Shown here: one piece after another, positions 5,994-13,803 of the stretch
Numbering within the stretch: the first letter of the stretch is position 1
Layout: the number at the start of each line of letters is the position of its first letter
IMG/VR virus record: IMGVR_UViG_3300025101_000239
Span: 1 to 21,039 of that record
Strand: one strand, 5' to 3'
Origin: a virus
DNA: 21,039 nt
Notes under the pieces: model-generated
What the model was told of the DNA's origin: nothing
Seen by the model: only the letters and a program-made list of their open reading frames with translations
The model's database searches: none
Made by a program: the position numbers and the translations under genes

Positions 5994-8900
5994 TCATCTT
6001 CCTCCTTTGCAGGTACTTTGATTCCTCTTTTAGTTCTTTTTCCTTCACCGCTTTCCATAGCCTCTATTAGACGCTTATTTTCGGCTATTTCTTTAGTTAT
6101 ATCTTCACGGACTTTAATTATTTTGTCCATTAATATTTGTTCTTCTTTGCTTCGGGAATCAGTATATTCTTTTCTTTCTTCATTTATTCTATCAGCAAAA
6201 TCTTTCATTATGCCAATAACTTTTTCGATAGCCTTTCCTTTAGGACTATCAATATCTTCCATTTGTGATAATGACTCTATCTTTTCGTTCATCCTTCGTT
6301 CATAATCCGACAATGTTTTTGATTTAGCATCTAATTTTGCGTCAGTATTTTCCCAAAAGTTCTTCAAAGCATTAAGTAATCTTTTTAACTGTGCATTTTT
6401 CTTTGCATAAAGAGAACCTGCGTAAGTCATTTCCCCTGCTCTTGTATCAATATCTTTTTCTTTAGGTTCTACTTTAGCCGTACTATTTATTTTTTCATAA
6501 ACATCAAATATTATTTCTTGCAATTTTTCGGCACCCAAAAAGATTCTATTATCAATTTCAACTAAAGACTTATATTCTCTAGTGATTGCATTGTAGTCTG
6601 ATGCGTATTTACCTTTAAGCGGTAGGAATATTTTCATTAAGTCATTTCTAAACACTTTAGTATCTTCTTTAACTCTTGATTTGAAAAACTTTGGTATTCT
6701 GAATTGCTCGGATTTTTTCATCTTAACATTCTTAATTGCTTCTTCAACAAGTTTTCCAAACTGTTCTCTTACCGCATCCTTCGTGTCAGAATCTACTCTA
6801 CCGGCTTTGTATTTGAAAGTGTTTCTTGATATTCTATTAATTACTTCAAGTATTGTCATTTCCTGTCCTTCAAAGGTAACTTCTTTCTCTAAGTTTTTGA
6901 GAATACTGTCTGCGGCCTTTTCTATTTCATTGTAGCCTTTATCTCCTTTTTTGTAGGAAAATCCTCTAACAACTACTTCGGCCTTGCTATTTACATCAAC
7001 GAAGGCGAAGAATCTATTCTTATCTTCTTTACCCTTTTCTTTTGTAAAGAAGGTATGTAGTCTTTTGTTACTTGTATCGAAATCATCAGAATCTTTAGCG
7101 GCCTTAATGTCATTTGCTAATTTAACTGCATCTTCTAATTTTAATTTGCCCCACTTTATAGAATCTATCACTTTCTCATCAGACTCTTTTTCGGATTTTA
7201 ACATAGATTCTTTTTCTGGGAATCGTGGGTCTTTTGGTTCATACCTCTTATCCGGCTCATACTTCTTAGGTATCTTCTTCTCCTGTTTCCCTTCTCTTTT
7301 CTGTCTTGCAATTTTTTGCTCAAGAGTTTCTTTTTTGTATCGAGTAGGTGCTTCTTTCTTAGCCCTTGTCAAATCCTGATAAAGTTTGTTGCTTTGTATA
7401 GAAGTAAGTATATCACTTCTAATTTTATTATTTCTCTTAGTTCCCATTAAGTTAAGAATATCTATTACATGCAGATTATTTTTACCAATGAAAGATTGTA
7501 TTGCTTTTACAAAGTCATCTTCATTTTGATAGTTTGACGACGCTTTAGAAAACGCATCCATGTTTGAAGATAAGTCATTCCAAAACTTTCTTGTTTGGGC
7601 ACCAACATCACTTGTTAGTAGTGCTTCTTGCTTTTTTGCACTATCAACCCTTGCTCTTTCAAAGAAGTAGCCATATAGCATTTTTTCTTCTGCGGCTAAT
7701 TGCTCTTTAACAACCTGCTTTATACCGGCTTTGCTTTTACCTTCAAAGTCAGCAGTTTTTTGTGCGCCATATCTAAGAGGTGACTTTTTACGCTTTTCCC
7801 TTTCCTCTTTAGTCATTTTGAATCTGCTTTGTAACTTAGCCATTAGTTTTTTGATTTTTGTAATCTTTTTATCTTCAGTAGGTGTCTTTGCCTCTAAATC
7901 ATCTAATACCCTCATTAGCCTAGTGTAGTATTCCTTAAACTTAGGCATGTTATCAAGAATAAAATTATTCTTTTGTTTAGCGGTCATTTTTTTGTAGGCA
8001 CCTATCTTTTCTCCCTCTATTACTATTTTCTTATCTAATACACTAAGATACTGCTTAAATCCTTCTTCATTAAGTAATTCTTTAATAGTTTTCAAAGAAG
8101 TTTTTCCTTCTATTTCACCAAATATTTCAGAGAAAGCAACACTTTCTTTTGCCTGTGGTCTTTCTTCTTTACCTGTGGCTATTAATTTATCTTTTTCTTT
8201 TTGACTAAATATATTTTCTATTCTTACTTTTACTAATTCAGTAGTTTCATCAAAGGACTCCAATGCACTCTTTTTATCTGAGGCAATTATTTTTAATTTT
8301 GAATCTCTTATTTTTCTATTTAGTTCATCTTTGGAAAGGTTTTGTACTTCTTTAATAGTGTCCTTTACTGCTGACTTACCATAATCTTCAAGAGATTCAA
8401 ATATATCCCTAAACTCTTCTTTATCCGTTTCAACGGATGCCATTCTAAGAAGGCTATTGAGTTTGTCTTTAGCGACTTCTTCTTTAGAAGATAATCCTTG
8501 TTTTTTTCTCTTGAGAGATTTTAATTCATTTTTGAATCCTTTTTCATTTTGAATAGTTTCTAATTTCATACTTTTTTGTGATTCTAACTTCAAAGAATTT
8601 AATTCTTTTTTATCTTTTTCTATTTCATCTGCTTTAATTTCTTTTAATTCTTTATCTAATCTATTCGATTCTTTAGTTAATATGGCTTTCTTTTTTTCTG
8701 CTTCCTTTTTATTTTTAGGCAGAGCATAATATCCAGCCTCTTTTCCTTTAGCCTTCATTGATTCTTCCAATGATTTAAGTTCTTCTTTATTTCGTTTTAT
8801 TTCTAATTTAATAGATTTTAGTCTATTTTCTCTTCTTTGAATATCGTCTTGTAGTTTTCTTCTTTGTTCTAAAGAAACATTTCTTGTTCTCATAGGTAAT

Positions 8901-9550
8901 TCTAATACTTCAGCGACTTCGCTCAATCTTACCTTTTTACCACCTAATACAGACTCCATAAACTTTATTTGTTTATCTAATTTTTTACCTTCTTCTTTAG
9001 CATTATCACGCGCATTTTTATACTCGACTTCTCTTTCTTTTATTTTTTGTTCATAATCAACTTCTTTAGGTTCAATTAAACCTAAAGAGGACTCTATCTG
9101 CCCTTCAATAAAATCCCGTACTGCTTGCCGCCCATAATTAGCAAGTATTTCTTTATCTTTATCACTTACATCAATATTAGTTTCATATTTCTTTGTGTCC
9201 ATTACATTTTTAATGCTTTCATAAATCTCTTTATCGAATTGAGTAAAGCCCTCTTTTGAAACAAATAACTCTTTTATATATTCAGAAGCATCCTTACTAT
9301 CATTTTCCTTTATGGCCTTTTCTGATAATTCAAATGCTCTTTCTATTTTTTCTCTTTGCTCGACCCTACCTTTAGAAAAGTCTTTGAGTCTTTCTTTAAG
9401 ACTACGCTCATCCTCTTGTTTTTTATTCGGGCCAGATACTCCTTTGAAATCACCAATAGCCTTCGCTATTTCTCTATCTTCTACTAATTCCTTTAGTAGA
9501 AAATAGACATCGTTTTCACGACCTGCTATAATGGACTTCCAAGATGACAT
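5990..9550 (-). CDS. Very large charged coiled-coil protein with N-terminal tag (1186 aa)
   Basis: This is the largest gene in the window, and the function is not recognised. The protein starts MSSWKSIIAGREND, a variant of the W-motif tag with one extra Ser. It is extremely rich in Lys and Glu. Strong coiled coil is predicted by eye from about residue 165 to 400, and more helical segments run to the end; the last residues are acidic (PAKEEDE). I see no signal peptide, membrane segment or enzyme motif. It lies between portal and scaffold genes, where tail tape-measure proteins are not usually found, and its tag suggests an internal head protein or core/scaffold component. A tape measure remains an alternative, given the length and coiled coil. 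The start follows AGGTGATATA; codon use looks like that of its neighbours. Confidence 0.88.
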   Translation of the reverse strand: MSSWKSIIAGRENDVYFLLKELVEDREIAKAIGDFKGVSGPNKKQEDERSLKERLKDFSKGRVEQREKIERAFELSEKAIKENDSKDASEYIKELFVSKEGFTQFDKEIYESIKNVMDTKKYETNIDVSDKDKEILANYGRQAVRDFIEGQIESSLGLIEPKEVDYEQKIKEREVEYKNARDNAKEEGKKLDKQIKFMESVLGGKKVRLSEVAEVLELPMRTRNVSLEQRRKLQDDIQRRENRLKSIKLEIKRNKEELKSLEESMKAKGKEAGYYALPKNKKEAEKKKAILTKESNRLDKELKEIKADEIEKDKKELNSLKLESQKSMKLETIQNEKGFKNELKSLKRKKQGLSSKEEVAKDKLNSLLRMASVETDKEEFRDIFESLEDYGKSAVKDTIKEVQNLSKDELNRKIRDSKLKIIASDKKSALESFDETTELVKVRIENIFSQKEKDKLIATGKEERPQAKESVAFSEIFGEIEGKTSLKTIKELLNEEGFKQYLSVLDKKIVIEGEKIGAYKKMTAKQKNNFILDNMPKFKEYYTRLMRVLDDLEAKTPTEDKKITKIKKLMAKLQSRFKMTKEEREKRKKSPLRYGAQKTADFEGKSKAGIKQVVKEQLAAEEKMLYGYFFERARVDSAKKQEALLTSDVGAQTRKFWNDLSSNMDAFSKASSNYQNEDDFVKAIQSFIGKNNLHVIDILNLMGTKRNNKIRSDILTSIQSNKLYQDLTRAKKEAPTRYKKETLEQKIARQKREGKQEKKIPKKYEPDKRYEPKDPRFPEKESMLKSEKESDEKVIDSIKWGKLKLEDAVKLANDIKAAKDSDDFDTSNKRLHTFFTKEKGKEDKNRFFAFVDVNSKAEVVVRGFSYKKGDKGYNEIEKAADSILKNLEKEVTFEGQEMTILEVINRISRNTFKYKAGRVDSDTKDAVREQFGKLVEEAIKNVKMKKSEQFRIPKFFKSRVKEDTKVFRNDLMKIFLPLKGKYASDYNAITREYKSLVEIDNRIFLGAEKLQEIIFDVYEKINSTAKVEPKEKDIDTRAGEMTYAGSLYAKKNAQLKRLLNALKNFWENTDAKLDAKSKTLSDYERRMNEKIESLSQMEDIDSPKGKAIEKVIGIMKDFADRINEERKEYTDSRSKEEQILMDKIIKVREDITKEIAENKRLIEAMESGEGKRTKRGIKVPAKEEDE

Positions 9551-9560
9551 TATATCACCT

Positions 9561-9788
9561 TCAGAACGGAATGTTTTCCCTCTTTCCTCTTTTCTTAGAA
9601 GGTAGCAAAACTACATCGGGAACATCATTAGACGCATTAATTGATTTATGCGTAGTGTCCGGTGGTAGTCCACCAATAGAGTAATCTCTACTAACTGTTG
9701 CTTTTCGGTTATCAGCCGCATTTTGACTTCTAACCTTTGCTAGTTCTTTTTTCAATCTCATTTCTTTTTGTTTCAAATCTTCTGTCAT
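9561..9788 (-). CDS. Small coiled-coil protein downstream of the portal (75 aa)
   Basis: Not recognised. Residues 1-22 (MTEDLKQKEMRLKKELAKVR) form a short charged helix; the rest is polar and probably disordered, ending in a basic stretch (PSKKRGKREN). I choose the ATG at 9788, one base after the portal stop. A TTG three codons upstream (9797), directly behind a GGAGAG site, is possible and would add MVD. There is no W-motif. Position between portal and a large internal protein suggests a minor head component. Confidence 0.72.
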   Translation of the reverse strand: MTEDLKQKEMRLKKELAKVRSQNAADNRKATVSRDYSIGGLPPDTTHKSINASNDVPDVVLLPSKKRGKRENIPF

Positions 9789-9789
9789 A

Positions 9790-11427
9790 TCAACCAACTC
9801 TCCTTTCAGTTCTTGAATCTACATTTTGATTACCTGCTTCTGCTGGTAATCCTGTCATACGCTTATCCGGCCCTACTTCGTTTCGGGCTTTATTCCTTGT
9901 GGCTGGTGGGTTTTCCTGTGGTTTTCCTCCACCTTGAGCAAATTGTCTTGCTTGTTCATCTAAATCCCTTTGGTCTAAATTAGAACCTGCTAATGGGTCA
10001 TTCTCTACTTGGCCTTCTTCTGCTGGCTGTTCTTCTTCAACCGGTTCCGGTTTTTCAAAGGTAAAGTTACCATCTTCATCCATTTCTACTTCAAAGCCTA
10101 AGTTTTTGATTGAAGCCGCAATATTGACTTCTATCTCTCTTTTTCTCAACTCAGCGATTTCATCTTCTTCTTCGGATGGCGGTAATTTAAGAACCCAATC
10201 TGTGATTCCAAATTGTTTAACTAAGTAAGGGAATACATAATTATTATACACATTCTGAGCCATTTGCACTGCACGATTAGTAACTAAGATTTGCATACCT
10301 TCATTATTCAAACCGCCACTTGTAGTATTATCGGCCATGAATACTTTACTCACACCATAGAATGCTGAAATCCTATCTCTCAAATCATCCTTTACGGAAA
10401 TGTAATCCATTTCCTTTAGACTATCCATAAACTTAATCCACTCTACGGCACCTTTACCGCCTTCTGCTTCAATACCCATAACAGGAATAAAGTGTGGGTC
10501 TGATTCCATCTTCTCTTTTACACCACGCCAAAATGCTCTCATTGAGTCCATGTTGCGTGTTTGTACTGCCAGCAATCCTCTTGGCATTCTACTCTTAGTA
10601 TATGCTGAATTGACATAATTCTCCATAGCAATAAGAGTCATAATGTGATTGTATAGTGTGATAACAGGAGAGAAACCATAGAGTCTACTTGGACTATACT
10701 TACTGAAATGTAATACTTCTCCCTCTAAGAAGTATTGGTCGTCACCATTTGCTCTATTGACATAATGAACGGGATAAGTATTTCCTCCACAGTGTTCACA
10801 AGTATGATGCGGTTCTGTATGTAGAACATCTCTATGATTAATACAAGTAAATCCTTTGGTTCCTTTTACACCATCTTCATCTGCATAGATGAACATAGTT
10901 ACAGGGTCGCCTCTGAATATTTCTTTGATACGGTGCATTCTTATTTGTCCGTTACCATCAATAAAGTATTCCTTAACAAGAACAATATACGCATCATCCA
11001 TAGTATTCAAATCATCTTCTAATTCCTTTAGCACATCAATGAATAACTGTTCTGATGGATTAACATACCCTTCCAAAAACTTCTCAGCATATTCTAATTG
11101 CTTTACATCGGGCAGTTTCAAATTTTCTGAACCACATCTTGAACATGCGGCAACAGGTCTTTGGTGTTTTTTTCCACAACTATTACAAATAGACTCAAAG
11201 GCCTTTTCCCAAGTATATCCTCTTCGATATACTTCTTGTTTTAATTGAGTAATACAGGTTCTAACAATAACTGATTGTTGAACCATAGAATAAATGATAG
11301 GTGCTGTCATCATGTAGTTATTCTGTCTTTCTTGAATACCCATGTTGAATATCTGCCTATCAGCAGGTTTAGGAGTAGAACGCCTAAACAAATTAGTAAA
11401 AGAAAATCTGCGCTTTTTTTCAGCCAT
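9790..11427 (-). CDS. Portal protein with two zinc-ribbon-like insertions
   Basis: This 545-residue protein forms the dodecameric ring at one capsid vertex through which terminase drives DNA. The portal signature is visible as GEVLHFSKYSPSRLYGFSPV (236-255), followed by helical stem and clip regions and a typical late segment DRISAFYGVSKVFMA. The C-terminal 80 residues are polar, Gln/Pro/Gly-rich and likely disordered. Unusually, two cysteine clusters are present. One is Cys81-Cys84 and Cys95-Cys98 (CNSCGKK...CSRCGSE), a standard zinc-ribbon spacing. The other is Cys195, His198, His203, His207/208, Cys210 and Cys213. They lie in the N-terminal half, probably in the wing. The gene starts 11 bases after the 44-residue zinc-finger gene. 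Confidence 0.93.
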   Translation of the reverse strand: MAEKKRRFSFTNLFRRSTPKPADRQIFNMGIQERQNNYMMTAPIIYSMVQQSVIVRTCITQLKQEVYRRGYTWEKAFESICNSCGKKHQRPVAACSRCGSENLKLPDVKQLEYAEKFLEGYVNPSEQLFIDVLKELEDDLNTMDDAYIVLVKEYFIDGNGQIRMHRIKEIFRGDPVTMFIYADEDGVKGTKGFTCINHRDVLHTEPHHTCEHCGGNTYPVHYVNRANGDDQYFLEGEVLHFSKYSPSRLYGFSPVITLYNHIMTLIAMENYVNSAYTKSRMPRGLLAVQTRNMDSMRAFWRGVKEKMESDPHFIPVMGIEAEGGKGAVEWIKFMDSLKEMDYISVKDDLRDRISAFYGVSKVFMADNTTSGGLNNEGMQILVTNRAVQMAQNVYNNYVFPYLVKQFGITDWVLKLPPSEEEDEIAELRKREIEVNIAASIKNLGFEVEMDEDGNFTFEKPEPVEEEQPAEEGQVENDPLAGSNLDQRDLDEQARQFAQGGGKPQENPPATRNKARNEVGPDKRMTGLPAEAGNQNVDSRTERRVG

Positions 11428-11438
11428 ATATGAACCCC

Positions 11439-11573
11439 CTACTGCTTCTTACGATTGCCTTCTCTTATGAATGCTTTCATAGGCTTCGGGCAACCGTATT
11501 TTACCCAACATTTCTCACAGAAACCAAAGGGTCGAGGGTTGGGTGTAGTATAGCATATTCCACAATAATTCAT
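11439..11573 (-). CDS. 44-residue zinc-finger protein
   Basis: This short gene runs from ATG at 11573 to TAG at 11439. The protein has two CxxC pairs (Cys4-Cys7 and Cys19-Cys22) and a fifth cysteine at 28: MNYCGICYTT ... GFCEKCW ... GCPK. This is a compact treble-clef or zinc-ribbon pattern, followed by a basic tail (REGNRKKQ). The start overlaps the upstream stop as ATGA and follows a very strong site, GGAGGGGATGAG. It ends 11 bases before the portal gene. The role is unknown. A zinc-binding partner for the portal's own zinc ribbons or a DNA-binding packaging factor is conceivable. Coding potential is supported by the ribosome site, tight packing and cysteine pattern. Confidence 0.8.
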   Translation of the reverse strand: MNYCGICYTTPNPRPFGFCEKCWVKYGCPKPMKAFIREGNRKKQ

Positions 11574-12040
11574 CTCATCCCCTCCATTTTTTCTAAGAAC
11601 CTTTTAATTTCTCGACCTTCTCTAATTAGAGAGTTACTTGACATAAGCAATTGACTAATTAATTTAGAGTCTTTTAACCATTTATCATACATCTTTTCTA
11701 TTTTATCTGATGTAACATCTTTGTAATCTGCTTTATCTTCAAAAGATTGTAGTATCTTCTTAACATCGTCTGTTCTGATATGTTGTAAATTAAGAGTACC
11801 ATAAGAATGTGTTTGCCAATATCCTTTTCTAAACAATCTCGCCAATTGTGCATATACATATTCTTTATTCATTCCTTCCGGCACTTTAATTCCTATGTTG
11901 TATTTTCCTTGAACCTCACTAAATTTTCTCATGGGTTTTCCAACATTCTGTTCAGAGCCTCTTTTTTGTAGCCAAAAATCCGCTTCGGGGTAATTTGTTT
12001 TAACAACAAAATCAGCCTTTAGCAAATCAATCCACGACAC
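11570..12040 (-). CDS. Tagged protein of unknown function (156 aa)
   Basis: It starts MSWIDLLKADF, a clear N-terminal tag. GTG is the start codon, and the Trp at position 3 falls exactly as in the other tagged proteins. The body has a compact domain (residues 20-100) with ADFWLQKRGSEQNVGKP and YVYAQLARLFRKGYW, followed by GTLNLQHIRTDDVKKIL, then a helical tail ending KRFLEKMEGMR. I have an impression of relatives in other marine viruses but no named family. The upstream site is GGAAGTTGAT. The next gene's ATG overlaps its stop. Confidence 0.82.
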   Translation of the reverse strand: MSWIDLLKADFVVKTNYPEADFWLQKRGSEQNVGKPMRKFSEVQGKYNIGIKVPEGMNKEYVYAQLARLFRKGYWQTHSYGTLNLQHIRTDDVKKILQSFEDKADYKDVTSDKIEKMYDKWLKDSKLISQLLMSSNSLIREGREIKRFLEKMEGMR

Positions 12041-12044
12041 AATA

Positions 12045-12398
12045 TCAACTTCCTTTGCGCCATTTCTTGTTCTTTTTTTCTTTGGTTTTACTTGGACTCC
12101 ACTTTACTTTATCAGCCCAATAAGCGGCAGACATTTTACCACGCTTGATATTTTTCTTATGCCTACTTTTGAATGCTTTTCTTTGTCCAGCAGTTTGATT
12201 TGTTTTAACTCCCTTTTGTCCAAACTTGATATACTTGGCCTTTTTACCTTCAAAAGCCATAACATGATGAGATTTGTCTGAATCATCACTTAATCTCTGA
12301 GGCTTGTTTAGGCCTTTAAGTCCTTTCTTTTTGGCTCTTTCTAAGGCTCTTGACTTTGCACTCTTGGGTTTCTTTTTCAGAATATCTTCCCAAGTCAC
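12045..12398 (-). CDS. Tagged, highly basic marine-virus protein (117 aa)
   Basis: The start is MTWEDILKKK with a GTG start codon, a near-ideal tag. The following 25 residues are Lys/Arg-rich. A conserved-looking core follows: KYIKFGQKGVKTNQTAG (about residues 55-71), then FKSRHKKNIKRGKMSAAYWA and DKVKW (77-101). I recall very similar cores (FGQKGV...RH.KNI..GK.SAAYWA..VKW) in small proteins of marine tailed phages and some giant viruses, usually without a known role. The charge fits nucleic-acid binding. The tag would place this DNA-binding protein inside the capsid. The site before it is GGGGAG; GTG overlaps the upstream TGA. Confidence 0.85.
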   Translation of the reverse strand: MTWEDILKKKPKSAKSRALERAKKKGLKGLNKPQRLSDDSDKSHHVMAFEGKKAKYIKFGQKGVKTNQTAGQRKAFKSRHKKNIKRGKMSAAYWADKVKWSPSKTKEKKNKKWRKGS

Positions 12399-12796
12399 TT
12401 TTCTCCCCTCATCTGATTTTCTTTAGAAGTTTTATCATCATCAATTGGGCCACCCTTAGCCCAAGTGTAACAAGACCTTGCTGAATGGCATTTGAAGTGG
12501 TGCATCCAACAATAGCCCAAACGCCCATCTTCATCAGTAGTTAAAGGCATACATTCATCCATTCTTGGAGATATGTCAAATGCAATACAATTACTGCAAT
12601 TAGATTCCTTTGCTACATCAGCAGTAGTATTCCACCTTTTAGCATATTCTTCCCAATACTTTTCATCTTCAAGATTAAGTGGCCCATATCTAATATTTGG
12701 ATTTTTTACTGCGGCATCTCTATTTTTAGTGTTGAGCATCAAATCCTGTGTTGCTCTAGGACAAACCAATTGTTTCAAAATTATTTCCCAACTCAT
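12395..12796 (-). CDS. Tagged cysteine-rich protein, HiPIP-like family of marine phages (133 aa)
   Basis: The N-terminus is MSWEIILKQL, the tag. The body has Cys67-x2-Cys70, Cys82, Cys96, Cys103 and Cys109, with His99, His100 and His104 nearby, in NCSNCIAFD, MDECMP and GYCWMHHFKCHSARSC. IRYGPLNLEDEKYWEE (35-50) precedes them. This pattern is familiar to me from proteins in marine phages annotated as high-potential iron-sulfur-like; I cannot confirm an iron-sulfur cluster rather than zinc. It could be a structural metal-binding virion protein. ATG overlaps the previous stop. Confidence 0.82.
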   Translation of the reverse strand: MSWEIILKQLVCPRATQDLMLNTKNRDAAVKNPNIRYGPLNLEDEKYWEEYAKRWNTTADVAKESNCSNCIAFDISPRMDECMPLTTDEDGRLGYCWMHHFKCHSARSCYTWAKGGPIDDDKTSKENQMRGEK

Positions 12797-13188
12797 GCAG
12801 TAAATCCTCTCCCCTTACTTGGTTTTTTAATAGAAATAATATCTCCATCTCCGTGAATGTATGCTTTTCCATCCTCGACTAAAGCCATTACTTCGCCTTT
12901 TATTTGAGAAGGGTTAAGTTGTTTGAATTTTTTATTTAGGTGACTATAACCCAAAGCACCGCCTTCTTTCTGTATTTCTCTTAGAATAAGTCCTCTGATT
13001 CCTCCGGCTTTAGCCTTCTTGACTTTATTTCCTTTCTTGTCATATACGCCTCTACCGATTAAAACATCTTTTTGAGTTACTTTACCATCACCGGATAAGT
13101 CCGGTATTTTTTCAATGATAGGTTCTTCATCTGTTTTTTCTGAACTGCAATGGGCTTTTTCTGTCTTTAGAATATCTTTCCAACTCAT
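12793..13188 (-). CDS. Tagged EF-hand / winged-helix-like protein (131 aa)
   Basis: It starts MSWKDILKTEK, the tag. Residues 30-41 (DLSGDGKVTQKD) fit a calcium-binding EF-hand loop with ligands at positions 1, 3, 5, 9 and 12 and Gly at 6; a single loop of this type is dockerin-like. Residues 62-120 (GGIRGLILREIQKEGGALGY ... VEDGKAYIHGDGDIISIKK) have the helix-helix-hairpin pattern of a winged-helix domain. The end is basic. Function is unknown; a calcium-stabilised internal virion protein is possible. The stop overlaps the next ATG. Confidence 0.82.
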   Translation of the reverse strand: MSWKDILKTEKAHCSSEKTDEEPIIEKIPDLSGDGKVTQKDVLIGRGVYDKKGNKVKKAKAGGIRGLILREIQKEGGALGYSHLNKKFKQLNPSQIKGEVMALVEDGKAYIHGDGDIISIKKPSKGRGFTA

Positions 13189-13523
13189 GCTTTCATCCTC
13201 TTTGTTTTTCTTTTACTTGATTCTTTTCTTGCTAAAGCAACTTTGTGTGCAGCGTTTAATCTCTTTTTTGTTTCTGGATTTTTTGCTCTTTTAGCCGCTA
13301 CTCTTGCTCTTTGCTCAACTAAATTGATTATTTGTGATTGTCTTTTATGTGGCTTAGATTTGAATGCTGAACTACTGAATGTTTCTCTCACATCACCTGC
13401 GGTCTTAAACTTAACGGAAACAGTGTCTTTTGGGTTTTCATCAGTGTATAATCTTCTATCAGAACCTTTTGGCTTTTTACCCGTACCTTTCTTCGGGTCT
13501 TTTTTTAGAATATTTTGCCACAT
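13185..13523 (-). CDS. Tagged basic protein (112 aa)
   Basis: I place the start at the ATG giving MWQNILKKDPKK, because this puts the tag (here without Ser/Thr) at the N-terminus and gives a one-base TAATG overlap with the upstream stop. The longer frame starts at a GTG (13541, MGEKEL) and overlaps more. The protein is strongly basic throughout; a helical part (about 65-112) contains VEQRARVAAKRAKNPETKKR and a KRKTKRMKA end. VSVKFKTAGDVRETF (35-50) may be a small folded part. Nucleic-acid binding is likely from charge only. Confidence 0.8.
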   Translation of the reverse strand: MWQNILKKDPKKGTGKKPKGSDRRLYTDENPKDTVSVKFKTAGDVRETFSSSAFKSKPHKRQSQIINLVEQRARVAAKRAKNPETKKRLNAAHKVALARKESSKRKTKRMKA

Positions 13524-13798
13524 TAACTCTTTTTCCCCCACGATTTACCTTTACCTTTTTGCCCGCAAGCAGAAGGTGTAGGTCTACAAGAAGGATATTT
13601 AGAACGCTTTTCCCTACTACCACGACCACAGGCACTACATTTTTTTCTACCTGTTTTTTTATCTTTACGGCAAGTATTACAATCAACCCAACCGCCTTTA
13701 CTTCCTTTAGCACCTTTACGGCCAAACCAATCTCTAAGGCTTGTTTCAGAAGAAGGCTTCGCAGTTAATTTGCGTTTCAATACTTCTTGCCATGTCAT
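13523..13798 (-). CDS. Tagged basic, cysteine-containing marine-virus protein (91 aa)
   Basis: The start at 13798 gives MTWQEVLKRKL, with AGTGATT three bases upstream; the GTG at 13807 (MIN) is disfavoured. SLRDWFGRKG (20-29) is followed by Cys40-x2-Cys43 and Cys54-x2-Cys57 (WVDCNTCRKD, KKCSACGRGS), a zinc-ribbon spacing. Then comes KYPSCRPTPSAC (67-78) and a Lys/Gly-rich tail. Small proteins with the SLRDWF...CG..S..K..YP.CRPTPSAC pattern are known to me from marine phages and large DNA viruses, without a firm function. Here it has the local tag added in front. Confidence 0.83.
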   Translation of the reverse strand: MTWQEVLKRKLTAKPSSETSLRDWFGRKGAKGSKGGWVDCNTCRKDKKTGRKKCSACGRGSREKRSKYPSCRPTPSACGQKGKGKSWGKKS

Positions 13799-13803
13799 AT
13801 TAA

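Noticed and set aside
4939-9506. Many plus-strand open frames of 60-130 codons
   Set aside because: They are antisense to the Lys/Glu-rich minus-strand genes, rich in Ser/Phe/Leu as expected of the reverse of such codons, and lack ribosome sites or recognisable domains.
12104-12289. A 61-codon minus-strand frame inside the gene at 12045-12398
   Set aside because: It is a frame shadow of the basic protein gene, whose protein has family-like motifs and a tag.
13477-13725. An 82-codon minus-strand frame, MAVKVLKEVKAV
   Set aside because: It overlaps two tagged genes in another frame and shows only low-complexity Val/Lys composition.
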